A stretch of 62,637 nucleotides of DNA from an uncultured Bacilli bacterium. Lineage in GTDB: Bacteria > Bacillota_I > Bacilli_A > RF39 > UBA660. The notes beneath the pieces are model-generated. The model was not told the DNA's origin, did no database searches, and saw only the letters and a list, made by a program, of their open reading frames with translations. A program made the translations under genes and the position numbers. Positions 1 through 6,790 of the stretch are shown piece by piece. How positions within the stretch are numbered: position 1 is the stretch's first letter; each line of letters begins with the position of its first letter. The stretch is taken from contig CANQID010000001.1 in the NCBI GenBank assembly GCA_947623925.1, positions 68,047 through 130,683 on the forward strand, written 5' to 3'.

Positions 1-2
1 GT

Positions 3-242
3 TGGGATGATATTGGTACATGGAATTCATTGGAAAGATATTTACCTAAAGATAGCAATAATAATGTGTTTAAAGGTGATGTCAAAATTATTGATTCAAA
101 GAATAATATAATTTATGGTAATAATAAAAAAATAATATTATTGGATATTGAAAATATTTTTTGCATAGATTCTGATAATGTATTAATTATTGGTAAAAAA
201 GATAGATTAGATGAGGTACATAATTTGAAGGATAAAATATAA
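3..242 (+). CDS. Mannose-1-phosphate guanylyltransferase, C-terminal fragment (cut by window edge)
   Basis: The open frame runs in from the left edge in frame with base 3 and starts with WDDIGTWNSLERYLPKD. This matches the W-x-D-[IV]-G-[TS]-W motif near the end of the nucleotidyl-transferase domain of GDP-mannose pyrophosphorylases. The following VKIIDSKNNIIYG and the final D-x-D-N-V-L-I-I-G-K-K-D-R are the usual left-handed beta-helix tail. The enzyme makes GDP-mannose from mannose-1-phosphate and GTP in the cytoplasm. A phosphomannomutase that would supply its substrate lies far away at 54572. The gene ends 39 bases before galE, so both probably serve glycan precursor synthesis. The TTG at 30 is an internal codon, not a start; the true start is outside the window. 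Confidence 0.8.
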   Translation, partial: WDDIGTWNSLERYLPKDSNNNVFKGDVKIIDSKNNIIYGNNKKIILLDIENIFCIDSDNVLIIGKKDRLDEVHNLKDKI

Positions 243-281
243 TCAATTTGTTAAAAAAGTATTAATAAAATGGAGGTATAT

Positions 282-1280
282 ATGAAAATATTAGTAACAG
301 GGGCAACAGGTTATATAGGAAGTCATACTGTAGTTGAATTATTAAATAATAACTATGATGTAGTAGGAATAGATGATTTTTCTAATTCCAAAAAAGAAGT
401 AGTAGATAAAATAAAGGAAATTACAAAAAAAGATTTTAAATTTTATGAAGGAAATGTTTGTTGTAAACAAACATTAAATAAAATATTTGATGAAAATAAA
501 ATAGATGCTGTAATTCATTTCGCTGGATATAAAGCAGTAGGTGAATCAGTATCAAAACCACTTATGTATTATAGAAATAATATAGATTCAACATTAACTT
601 TATTAGAAACTATGAATGAACATAATGTTAAAAAAATTGCATTTTCTTCAAGTGCAACTGTATATGGAAAACCTGAAAAATTACCAATAAAAGAAGATTT
701 TCCATTATCAACAACAAATCCTTATGGAACAACAAAATTAGTTATAGAAGGTATTTTAAGAGATTTATATAAATCAGATAATTCTTGGAGTATAGCTATA
801 CTTAGATATTTTAATCCAATAGGAGCACATGAATCAGGTTTAATTGGTGAAAATCCAAATGATATTCCAAATAATTTAATGCCTTATATAGTAAAAGTTG
901 CTAATAAAGAGTTAGATTGTTTAAATGTATTTGGAAATGACTATGATACTATAGATGGTACAGGTGTAAGAGACTATATACATGTTGTTGATTTGGCTAA
1001 TGGACATGTAAAAGCATTAGAAAAAATATTAAAAGAAACAGGTTGTGATGCATATAATCTTGGAACAGGTAGAGGATATAGTGTTTTAGAACTTGTAAAT
1101 ACTTTTTCTAAAGTAAATAATGTTGATGTTAATTATAAAATTGTAGGTAGAAGACCTGGTGATATAGGTGCATGTTTTGCTGATACAAGTTATGCTTTAG
1201 ACAAGTTAGGATTTAAGACAACTAAAGGAATAGAAGAAATGTGTAGGGATTCATATAATTTTGTTAAGAAAAGCAAATAA
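282..1280 (+). CDS. galE: UDP-glucose 4-epimerase
   Basis: This 332-residue short-chain dehydrogenase-type enzyme interconverts UDP-glucose and UDP-galactose (or the N-acetyl forms) using bound NAD. The Rossmann motif GATGYIGSH is at residues 7-15, and the catalytic Ser/Tyr/Lys set is visible as FSSSATVYG near 121-129 and YGTTK with Tyr148 and Lys152. Length and the C-terminal RRPGDIGACFAD motif are typical of GalE. I chose the ATG at 282 because GGAGG lies at 272-276 with good spacing; the ATG at 270 overlaps that ribosome site. It follows the mannose-1-phosphate guanylyltransferase closely, so both may be part of a nucleotide-sugar operon. Substrate preference (Glc versus GlcNAc) cannot be read from the sequence. 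Confidence 0.95.
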   Translation: MKILVTGATGYIGSHTVVELLNNNYDVVGIDDFSNSKKEVVDKIKEITKKDFKFYEGNVCCKQTLNKIFDENKIDAVIHFAGYKAVGESVSKPLMYYRNNIDSTLTLLETMNEHNVKKIAFSSSATVYGKPEKLPIKEDFPLSTTNPYGTTKLVIEGILRDLYKSDNSWSIAILRYFNPIGAHESGLIGENPNDIPNNLMPYIVKVANKELDCLNVFGNDYDTIDGTGVRDYIHVVDLANGHVKALEKILKETGCDAYNLGTGRGYSVLELVNTFSKVNNVDVNYKIVGRRPGDIGACFADTSYALDKLGFKTTKGIEEMCRDSYNFVKKSK

Positions 1281-1305
1281 AAATAATGATAAGTAATAAT
1301 ATTTT

Positions 1306-1335
1306 ATTAAATTAAATTAAATTAAATTAAATTAA
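1306..1335. repeat. Six-copy ATTAA pentanucleotide tandem repeat
   Basis: Six perfect copies of ATTAA lie between galE and the promoter of the DUF3800 gene. Such a short simple repeat is prone to slippage. It is 66 bases upstream of the -35 box, so an effect on that promoter is possible but unproven. Confidence 0.85.
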
Positions 1336-1400
1336 ATTTATTGCAAGAAGTAATTTTGATAATGTGAAATAAAATATTATTATTTTTAATTTAAATTTTA

Positions 1401-1430
1401 TTTACAGAATTGCAAATTTTGTAGTATAAT
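1401..1430 (+). promoter_or_regulatory. Sigma-A promoter of the DUF3800 gene leader
   Basis: TTTACA at 1401-1406 and a perfect TATAAT at 1425-1430 are separated by 18 bases. Transcription would start near 1437, giving a leader of about 55-70 bases before the DUF3800 coding region. Confidence 0.65.
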
Positions 1431-1442
1431 GTAAACGAGAGG

Positions 1443-1486
1443 CGCTAGTACAGGCTTTATTAAGTTTTGTGTTAGTGTTTTTTTTT
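1443..1486 (+). terminator. Terminator-like hairpin in the leader of the DUF3800 gene (possible attenuator)
   Basis: CGCTAGTACA (1443-1452) can pair over ten positions with TGTGTTAGTG (1468-1477, three G-U pairs) and is followed directly by nine T residues. This has the form of an intrinsic terminator placed between a promoter and the ribosome site of the gene it precedes, so it would reduce or control read-through. No competing antiterminator is obvious. It shares the words GCGCTA and TGTGTTAG with the RNA at 2357-2370. Confidence 0.6.
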
Positions 1487-1492
1487 CAGTAG

Positions 1493-2197
1493 GTGGTGAT
1501 ATATATTAGTATTTTTTATGTAGATGAGTCAGGTAGTATGGCAAAAAAAAATATTAATTATTACAAGAATAAATTTTTTATAATTTGCATTTTATATCCT
1601 ATTAATAAAGATAGACTTACAAAAGTATATAAGCGATTTATAAGTAGTAATATAGAAGAATTAAGGAATATGGATAAAAATGGTAAAATGTTTTATAATA
1701 ATGGAAAGTTTAAGGAATTAAAAGGGAGTTGTCTTACATCAGATATGAAAAGAAAATTTATAAACTATTTTTGTAAAAATAATCTTTTTAAACTTTTTTA
1801 TATTTACTGTGACAATAATAGAGTTGAATCTAACTTTTACCAAAATACTTCTAGAGCTTTTAATTATCTAATGAAATTAAGTATTGAACATTTTACTAAA
1901 TCTGATTTTATTCCTAAGTCAGATAATTATCTCTTTATAGATGAAAGAAATATAAGAACTGGTGCTATATCTGCACTTCCAGAATATTTGAATACAGAAC
2001 TTGTTACAGGAAATAGTATTCAAAATAGTTTTTTTGTACAATATTGCCAATCAGAAAATACAAAATTGATACAGTTAGCAGATGTTTTTTCAAATATATA
2101 TTACTGCAATTTAATTTCAAAAGATTGTTATAAAGATGAAATCGAAAATATGATAAAAGAAGGATATATAAAGTGTCAATTTAAATTTCCATTGTAA
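1493..2197 (+). CDS. DUF3800 domain protein
   Basis: The protein has the DUF3800 layout: an N-terminal YVDESGS motif (residues 9-15), an internal ELKGS segment, FIDERN near residue 150 and a C-terminal QLADVFSNIYYCNL. The conserved acidic residues are those proposed for an RNase H-like metal site in this family, but no biochemical role is established. Start is uncertain. GTG at 1493 or 1496 has no ribosome site upstream, whereas a strong site AGGTGGTGAT (1491-1500) sits four bases before an in-frame ATT at 1505. The only early in-frame ATG would delete the DESGS motif. The gene has its own promoter and terminator-like leader, and a structured RNA gene follows it. Genes of this family are often found beside conserved RNA motifs and in variable chromosome patches, which fits this context. 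Confidence 0.8.
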   Translation: MVIYISIFYVDESGSMAKKNINYYKNKFFIICILYPINKDRLTKVYKRFISSNIEELRNMDKNGKMFYNNGKFKELKGSCLTSDMKRKFINYFCKNNLFKLFYIYCDNNRVESNFYQNTSRAFNYLMKLSIEHFTKSDFIPKSDNYLFIDERNIRTGAISALPEYLNTELVTGNSIQNSFFVQYCQSENTKLIQLADVFSNIYYCNLISKDCYKDEIENMIKEGYIKCQFKFPL

Positions 2198-2240
2198 AAA
2201 AATTGGGAAAAAATATTAAAAAAAATTGGGAAAAAATATT
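2196..2240. repeat. Two-copy 22-23 bp tandem duplication after the DUF3800 gene
   Basis: An A-rich unit with the core TTGGGAAAAAATATT occurs twice in tandem (2196-2217 and 2218-2240), starting in the stop region of the DUF3800 gene. It looks like a recent slippage duplication. Confidence 0.7.
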
Positions 2241-2261
2241 AAAAAAAATTTAAATTATGTA

Positions 2262-2290
2262 TTGACTTTACATTTTTTGCATAATATAAT
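2262..2290 (+). promoter_or_regulatory. Strong sigma-A promoter of the structured RNA
   Basis: TTGACT (2262-2267), exactly 17 bases, then TATAAT (2285-2290). It is one of the best promoters in the window and no coding region follows until uvrC, so it most likely drives the RNA at about 2295-2434. Confidence 0.8.
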
Positions 2291-2294
2291 GTTA

Positions 2295-2434
2295 GTGTTA
2301 GCAGTAAGTCCTTGTAATGCGCCGTAAATCTTTTGATTTACAATTTATTTTGGTAAGCGCTATGTGTTAGCGTCGCATCAAGGCAAATAACACTATCTAA
2401 GACGATGCATTAATTGCATTGTCTTTCTTTTATT
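2295..2434 (+). ncRNA. Structured small RNA next to the DUF3800 gene
   Basis: A ~135-nt transcript is defined by a strong promoter and a terminator. It folds into a cloverleaf-like design. P1 pairs GTGTTA (2295-2300) with TAACAC (2388-2393). P2 pairs CCTTG (2310-2314) with CAAGG (2379-2383) and ATGCG (2317-2321) with CGCAT (2374-2378) around a two-base bulge. P3 pairs GTAAATC (2324-2330) with GATTTAC (2335-2341) over a TTTT loop. P4 pairs CGCTA (2358-2362) with TAGCG (2368-2372). The G+C content is clearly above its surroundings. It does not resemble tRNA, tmRNA, SRP RNA, RNase P or 6S RNA by eye. Rfam holds several DUF3800-associated motifs and this may be one of them or a new one. Function is unknown. 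Confidence 0.75.
2401..2434 (+). terminator. Terminator of the structured RNA
   Basis: GACGATGCA (2401-2409) pairs with TGCATTGTC (2415-2423) over a five-base loop and is followed by TTTCTTTTATT. Confidence 0.8.
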
Positions 2435-2444
2435 AAATATAACT

Positions 2445-2470
2445 AAAGGGCAATAATGCCTTTTTATTTT
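2445..2470 (+). terminator. Second terminator before uvrC
   Basis: AAAGGGCA pairs with TGCCTTTT (one G-U) over a four-base loop, and T residues follow. It would isolate uvrC from the RNA gene upstream. Confidence 0.6.
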
Positions 2471-2507
2471 GTTAATTTTAATATATAATTATATATGGGT
2501 GATGTCT

Positions 2508-4268
2508 ATGATTAAGGAAAAATTATCATTAGTTCCAAATAAACCTGGTTGTTACTTAATGAAAAATAAAGATAATGTAATAATATATGTAGGTAAAGCA
2601 AAAAAATTAAAAAATAGACTTAGTTCATATTTTAGAGGAACACATACAGGTAAAACTGCAAAATTAGTAAGTGAAATAGTAGACTTTGAATATATAGTTG
2701 TAGGTAGTGAAACAGAATCATTAATATTAGAATTAAATTTAATAAAAAAATATGATCCTAAATATAACATATTATTAAGAGATGATAAAAGTTATCCTTA
2801 TATAGAACTTACTAATGATAAAGTACCTAGATTATTAGTAGTTAGAAGCATCAATAAAAGAAAAAATCATAACAATTTGTATGGACCATATCCAAATGTA
2901 TATGCTGCAAAAAAAACAGTAGAACTTTTAAATAGATTATATCCACTTAGAAAATGTAAAACATATAATAAAAAGCCTTGCCTTTATTATCATATAAATC
3001 AATGTTTAGGATATTGTACAAATAAGATAGATAGTAAAGTAATAGATGAAATGAAAACAAACATAATAAAATTTTTAAAAGGCGATGATACAGAAGTAAT
3101 AAAAAAAATAAAAACAGAAATGGAAGAAGAAAGTAAAAATTTAAGATATGAAAAAGCCTTAGAATTAAAAGAATTACTAGATTATATAAGTATTACACTT
3201 AAAAAACAAAAAGTTGAAATAAAAGATAATATTGATAGAGATTTATTCGGATTTTTTGTTGATAAAGGATATATAAGTATACAAGTATTTTTTATAAGAA
3301 GTGGCAAAATACTTGAAAGACATAAATCAATATTTCCACTTATAGATGAAGTAGAAGAAGAATTAACTAGATATATAGCTAATTTCTATCAAAATGGTAT
3401 TGTACTGCCTAAAGAAATATTAGTACCAAAAGAAGTAGACCAAAACTTATTACAATCATTTTTAAATATAAATGTAAGAGTACCACAAAAAGGAGAAAAA
3501 CAAAGATTAATTGAAATGGCAAATGAAAATGCACAAATTGCTTTAAAAGAAGAATTTGACTTAATAGAAAAAAATGAACAAAAAACATATATGGCTAACG
3601 AAGAATTAAAAAATATACTTAAACTAGAAAAATTAGATAGAATAGAATTATTCGATAACTCAAATCTTTTTGGAAATTACAATGTATCAGGAATGGTAGT
3701 ATATAAAAATGGAGTACCAAGTAAAAATGACTATAGAAAATTTAAAATAAGCTTTGATAAAAATGATGATTATAATACTATGAGAGAAGTAATATATAGA
3801 AGATATTTTAGAGTTTTAAAAGATAATTTAGAAAGACCAGATTTAATAATAGTAGATGGTGGTATAGGACAAATACATGTTGCAAGGGAAATAATAAATT
3901 CACTAAATCTAAATATACCTGTTATTGGACTAAAAAAAGATGATAAACACTCAACTTCTGCTTTACTTGCAAACAATCCTATAGAGGAAATAAAAATAGA
4001 TAAAAAAAGTAATTTATTTTATTACTTAGAAAGAATGCAAGATGAAGTACATAATTTTACAATTAACTATCATAAACAAATAAGAAGTAAAGGTTCATTA
4101 TCGACACTTTTAGATAGTGTTGAAGGAATAGGAGAAAAAAGAAGAAATCTAATTTTAAAAAAATATAAAACAATTTCTAAAATAAAAGATGCAGATGTAG
4201 AAGAACTTGGAAAAATAATTCCTATAGGAACAGCTCAAAAACTAAAAGAATTTTTGAATAATATATAG
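2508..4268 (+). CDS. uvrC: UvrABC excinuclease subunit C
   Basis: UvrC makes both incisions around bulky DNA lesions in nucleotide excision repair. The 586-residue protein has all expected parts: an N-terminal GIY-YIG nuclease (GCYLMKNKDNVIIYVGKAKK, residues ~10-29, through about 90), the UVR motif that binds UvrB (about 195-235), the RNase H-like C-terminal nuclease with DNSNLFGNYNVSGMVVY and IIVDGGIGQ, and a terminal helix-hairpin-helix pair (SVEGIGEKRR). I selected the ATG at 2508 because GGTGAT lies four bases upstream; earlier in-frame codons back to 2469 lack a ribosome site. It is separated from upstream genes by a terminator and is followed by a prepilin gene and mutL, so the block mixes repair and pilus genes. 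Confidence 0.95.
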   Translation: MIKEKLSLVPNKPGCYLMKNKDNVIIYVGKAKKLKNRLSSYFRGTHTGKTAKLVSEIVDFEYIVVGSETESLILELNLIKKYDPKYNILLRDDKSYPYIELTNDKVPRLLVVRSINKRKNHNNLYGPYPNVYAAKKTVELLNRLYPLRKCKTYNKKPCLYYHINQCLGYCTNKIDSKVIDEMKTNIIKFLKGDDTEVIKKIKTEMEEESKNLRYEKALELKELLDYISITLKKQKVEIKDNIDRDLFGFFVDKGYISIQVFFIRSGKILERHKSIFPLIDEVEEELTRYIANFYQNGIVLPKEILVPKEVDQNLLQSFLNINVRVPQKGEKQRLIEMANENAQIALKEEFDLIEKNEQKTYMANEELKNILKLEKLDRIELFDNSNLFGNYNVSGMVVYKNGVPSKNDYRKFKISFDKNDDYNTMREVIYRRYFRVLKDNLERPDLIIVDGGIGQIHVAREIINSLNLNIPVIGLKKDDKHSTSALLANNPIEEIKIDKKSNLFYYLERMQDEVHNFTINYHKQIRSKGSLSTLLDSVEGIGEKRRNLILKKYKTISKIKDADVEELGKIIPIGTAQKLKEFLNNI

Positions 4269-4310
4269 TTAAAATGTATAAATCGTGTTAAAATTATAAT
4301 GGAGGTAGTT

Positions 4311-4679
4311 ATGAAAGGATTTACATTAATAGAATTGTTGGCTGTAATAATGTTAGTTGGACTTTTAAGTATAATAACATATGGTGGAGTAACTTCAATT
4401 ATTAATCAATCCAAAGAAAATTCATATAAAACACAAGTTAAAAATATAATATCTTCTGCAGAAAATTGGGCATTAGAACATGTAGAATTATTACCTGAAG
4501 ATAACGATACTACTTATGAATTATCATTAGAAAATTTAAAAAAAAGCGGTAATATAGAAAACAAAGCAATAATTGATTCAAGAAATAACAAAGAAATGAA
4601 TGGTTGTATAATAATTACATGTGGTTCTAATTGTAAACAATATAAATATGTTTATGAAGAAAGAGAATGTACAAAGTAG
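4311..4679 (+). CDS. Small type IV prepilin-like (pseudopilin) protein
   Basis: The protein is 122 residues long and begins MKGFTLIELLAVIML. That is a class III prepilin signal: cleavage after Gly3, N-methylated Phe, Glu5 of the mature form, then about 20 hydrophobic residues. The globular part is short and has a Cys pair near the end (CIITCGSNC) that could form a disulphide. Size is like ComGC-type major pilins or small minor pilins. It would be processed by the prepilin peptidase at 38983 and assembled by the proteins encoded at 36890 and 39819. The start is set by GGAGG at 4301-4305. It lies alone between uvrC and mutL, seven bases ahead of mutL, and is probably cotranscribed with it. Confidence 0.85.
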   Translation: MKGFTLIELLAVIMLVGLLSIITYGGVTSIINQSKENSYKTQVKNIISSAENWALEHVELLPEDNDTTYELSLENLKKSGNIENKAIIDSRNNKEMNGCIIITCGSNCKQYKYVYEERECTK

Positions 4680-4686
4680 GTGAGTT

Positions 4687-6462
4687 ATGTCAGTTATAAA
4701 AGTAATGGATGAACTACTTGCTAACAAAATTGCAGCAGGAGAAGTTGTTGAAAGATGTTCATCCGTAGTAAAAGAATTAGTTGAAAATAGTATAGATGCA
4801 AATTCTTCTGAAATAAAAGTAGAATTACAAGAGTCTGGTACTAAAGAAATAAAAGTAACAGATAATGGAAAAGGTATGGATAAAGAAGATGCTGTTTTAG
4901 CCTTTTCAAGACATGCTACAAGTAAAATAAAAGAAGAAGATGATTTGTACCATATAGAAACTTTAGGTTTTAGAGGAGAAGCATTGGCTGCAATATGCAG
5001 TGTAAGTAATGTAACACTTAAAACTTCAACAGGTGGGGTAGGTACTACAGTTATAGTAAATGGTGGAAAAATAGAAGAAGTTAAATCTTCTGATTCAAAA
5101 AAAGGTACTTCAATATCTGTTAAAAATTTATTTTACAATACACCCGCTCGTTTAAAACATATGAAAAGTTTATATACGGAACTTGCAAATGTAACAGAAT
5201 ATATTAATAAACTTTCTTTATCACACCCTGATATAAGATTTATTTTAACTAATAATGGAAATGTTATATTAAATACTGATGGTTCTAATAATTTACTCAA
5301 AACTATAAAAGATATATATGGAATAGATGTAGCTAAAAAAATGATGCAAGTACATGCAGAAGATGCTGATTATATAGTAGACGGTTATATAAGTCTTCCT
5401 GAAGTACATCGTTCTAGTAGAAATAACATGATTACACTAGTAAATAATAGAATAGTTAGAAATGCAGAACTTAATAAAGTTATAAATGACAGTTATCATT
5501 CATTTAAACCAGATAATAGATATCCAATAGTTGTACTTAATATAACAGTTGATCCAATATTAGTAGATGTAAATATACACCCAACAAAAATGGATATAAA
5601 ATTTTCTAAATTAGAAGAACTTTGTAATTTAATTTCAAATATGATAAAAGAAAAACTTCATAAAAAAAATTTAATACCACATATAGAAGAAGAAATTAAA
5701 ATAGAACCTAAAAAAGTATATGAAAAGATTAAATTAGATTTAGATAGAGTAAAACAAGAACCAATCAATTTTGAAGTAAAAGAAGAAGAAAATGAATATT
5801 CAAAAGTAGAAGAAAAACTATTTGTAAATGAAGATTTACAAAAAGAAATAGAAGATGTAAAAGAAAAATCAAAAAGATTACCTGAATTATATCCTGTTGG
5901 ATTAGTTCATGGAACATATATAATATGTCAAAATGATGAAGGTATGTATATAATAGATCAACATGCTGCAAAAGAAAGAATTAACTATGAAATATATAAA
6001 GAAAAATTAGGGAATCCAAATAACAGTTCTATAGACTTATTAGTTCCTATGACTTTAGAATTTTCAAATAATGAGTTTATAATTTTAAAAGAAAATTTAG
6101 ATTATTTAAGAAGTATAGGTTTTAATATTGAAGAATTTGGCATAAATTCAGTAATTATAAAATCACATCCAACTTGGTTACTTAAAAATTATGAACAAGA
6201 ACAAACAAGAAAAATAATTGAAGTTGTTTTGCAAAAAGAAAAAGATTTTTCAATAACAAAATTTAATGAAAAAATTGCAACTATGTTAAGTTGTAAAATG
6301 TCAATAAAAGCAAATATGAATATTACAATTGAGGAAATGGAAAATTTAATAAATGATTTAAGGAAATGTGATAATCCATTTAATTGTCCACATGGAAGAC
6401 CTACAGTAATTTTTTATTCAAATTATGATTTAGAAAAATTATTTAAAAGAAGTGGCTTTTAA
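4687..6462 (+). CDS. mutL: DNA mismatch repair protein MutL
   Basis: MutL links mismatch recognition by MutS to strand removal. The N-terminal GHKL ATPase motifs are visible: ELVENSIDA (about 30-38), DNGKGM, SRHATSKI and GFRGEAL. The C-terminal endonuclease motif DQHAAKERINYE matches DQHA-x2-E-x4-E, and the terminal CPHGRP motif that helps bind metal is present. So this is the nicking type of MutL used by organisms without MutH. At 591 residues it is slightly short because the linker (about 330-400) is short and highly charged. No mutS is present in the window. It starts seven bases after the prepilin gene. A perfect hairpin at 6521-6539 without a good T run follows it. Confidence 0.95.
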   Translation: MSVIKVMDELLANKIAAGEVVERCSSVVKELVENSIDANSSEIKVELQESGTKEIKVTDNGKGMDKEDAVLAFSRHATSKIKEEDDLYHIETLGFRGEALAAICSVSNVTLKTSTGGVGTTVIVNGGKIEEVKSSDSKKGTSISVKNLFYNTPARLKHMKSLYTELANVTEYINKLSLSHPDIRFILTNNGNVILNTDGSNNLLKTIKDIYGIDVAKKMMQVHAEDADYIVDGYISLPEVHRSSRNNMITLVNNRIVRNAELNKVINDSYHSFKPDNRYPIVVLNITVDPILVDVNIHPTKMDIKFSKLEELCNLISNMIKEKLHKKNLIPHIEEEIKIEPKKVYEKIKLDLDRVKQEPINFEVKEEENEYSKVEEKLFVNEDLQKEIEDVKEKSKRLPELYPVGLVHGTYIICQNDEGMYIIDQHAAKERINYEIYKEKLGNPNNSSIDLLVPMTLEFSNNEFIILKENLDYLRSIGFNIEEFGINSVIIKSHPTWLLKNYEQEQTRKIIEVVLQKEKDFSITKFNEKIATMLSCKMSIKANMNITIEEMENLINDLRKCDNPFNCPHGRPTVIFYSNYDLEKLFKRSGF

Positions 6463-6520
6463 ATAAAAATGATATTTATATAATGTTTAAATAAGAATAT
6501 TATTTTTACATATAATATTA

Positions 6521-6539
6521 TTGCAAGCATTGCTTGCAA
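6521..6539. promoter_or_regulatory. Perfect 8-bp palindrome upstream of the antitoxin promoter
   Basis: TTGCAAGC and GCTTGCAA are separated by three bases. With no T run behind it, it is a poor terminator, and it lies 18 bases ahead of the -35 box of the type III locus. It could be a weak end of the mutL transcript or a protein-binding site. Confidence 0.4.
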
Positions 6540-6556
6540 AATCTACTTATAAAGTA

Positions 6557-6585
6557 TTGACTTTTAAAGTAGATTATAGTATATT
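6557..6585 (+). promoter_or_regulatory. Promoter of the type III antitoxin RNA with overlapping inverted repeat
   Basis: TTGACT (6557-6562), 17 bases, TATATT (6580-6585). The -35 box is framed by TCTACTT (6542-6548) and AAGTAGA (6567-6573), a perfect inverted repeat. The inner AAAGT/ACTTT symmetry also occurs at the second array. Confidence 0.75.
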
Positions 6586-6617
6586 ATTATTGCATTTGAA
6601 AGAGTGCATTAATAAGA

Positions 6618-6716
6618 AAATGTTAGCCGCTTATTGATGGTGCGGGGTATAAATGATTCAAATCGTGAAATGTTAGTCGCTTACGGGTGGTGCGAGTTAT
6701 AAATGATCCCGATAGA
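6618..6716 (+). repeat. Antitoxin repeat array 1 (2 units, 50 and 49 nt)
   Basis: Both units share AAATGTTAG, CGCTTA, GGTGCG and TATAAATGAT. They differ mainly at positions involved in pairing. Confidence 0.9.
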
Positions 6717-6725
6717 AAATGTTTT

Positions 6726-6759
6726 GAAAACTTTATCTAACTGATAGGGTTTTCTTTTT
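6726..6759 (+). terminator. Terminator between antitoxin RNA and toxin gene
   Basis: GAAAACTTTATC (6726-6737) pairs with GATAGGGTTTTC (6743-6754) over a five-base loop and is followed by five T residues. In type III loci this terminator limits toxin expression to read-through transcripts. Confidence 0.85.
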
Positions 6760-6790
6760 ATTTGTGGTATATTATATTTGGAGGTAAGAA

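Larger units (their letters stand above)
6592..6759 (+). ncRNA. Type III antitoxin RNA (CptI/ToxI-like), two-repeat array
   Basis: The transcript holds two tandem ~50-nt units (6618-6667, 6668-6716) and the start of a third that breaks off in the terminator. Each unit can form an H-type pseudoknot. Helix A pairs CCGC (6627-6630) with GCGG (6642-6645) in unit 1 and TCGC with GCGA in unit 2. Helix B pairs TTGA (6634-6637) with TCAA (6658-6661) in unit 1 and CGGG (6684-6687) with CCCG (6708-6711) in unit 2. The double base changes keep pairing in both helices. The order repeat array, terminator, toxin ribosome site, toxin is the standard type III layout. In that family the toxin cuts the precursor into single units in the A-rich junctions (here AAATG) and is held inactive by them. 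Confidence 0.85.

Noticed and set aside
2295..2434. Structured RNA as tRNA, SRP RNA, 6S RNA or tmRNA
   Set aside because: There is no T-loop or CCA end, no SRP GNAR-loop domain, no long 6S bubble and no tmRNA tag frame.
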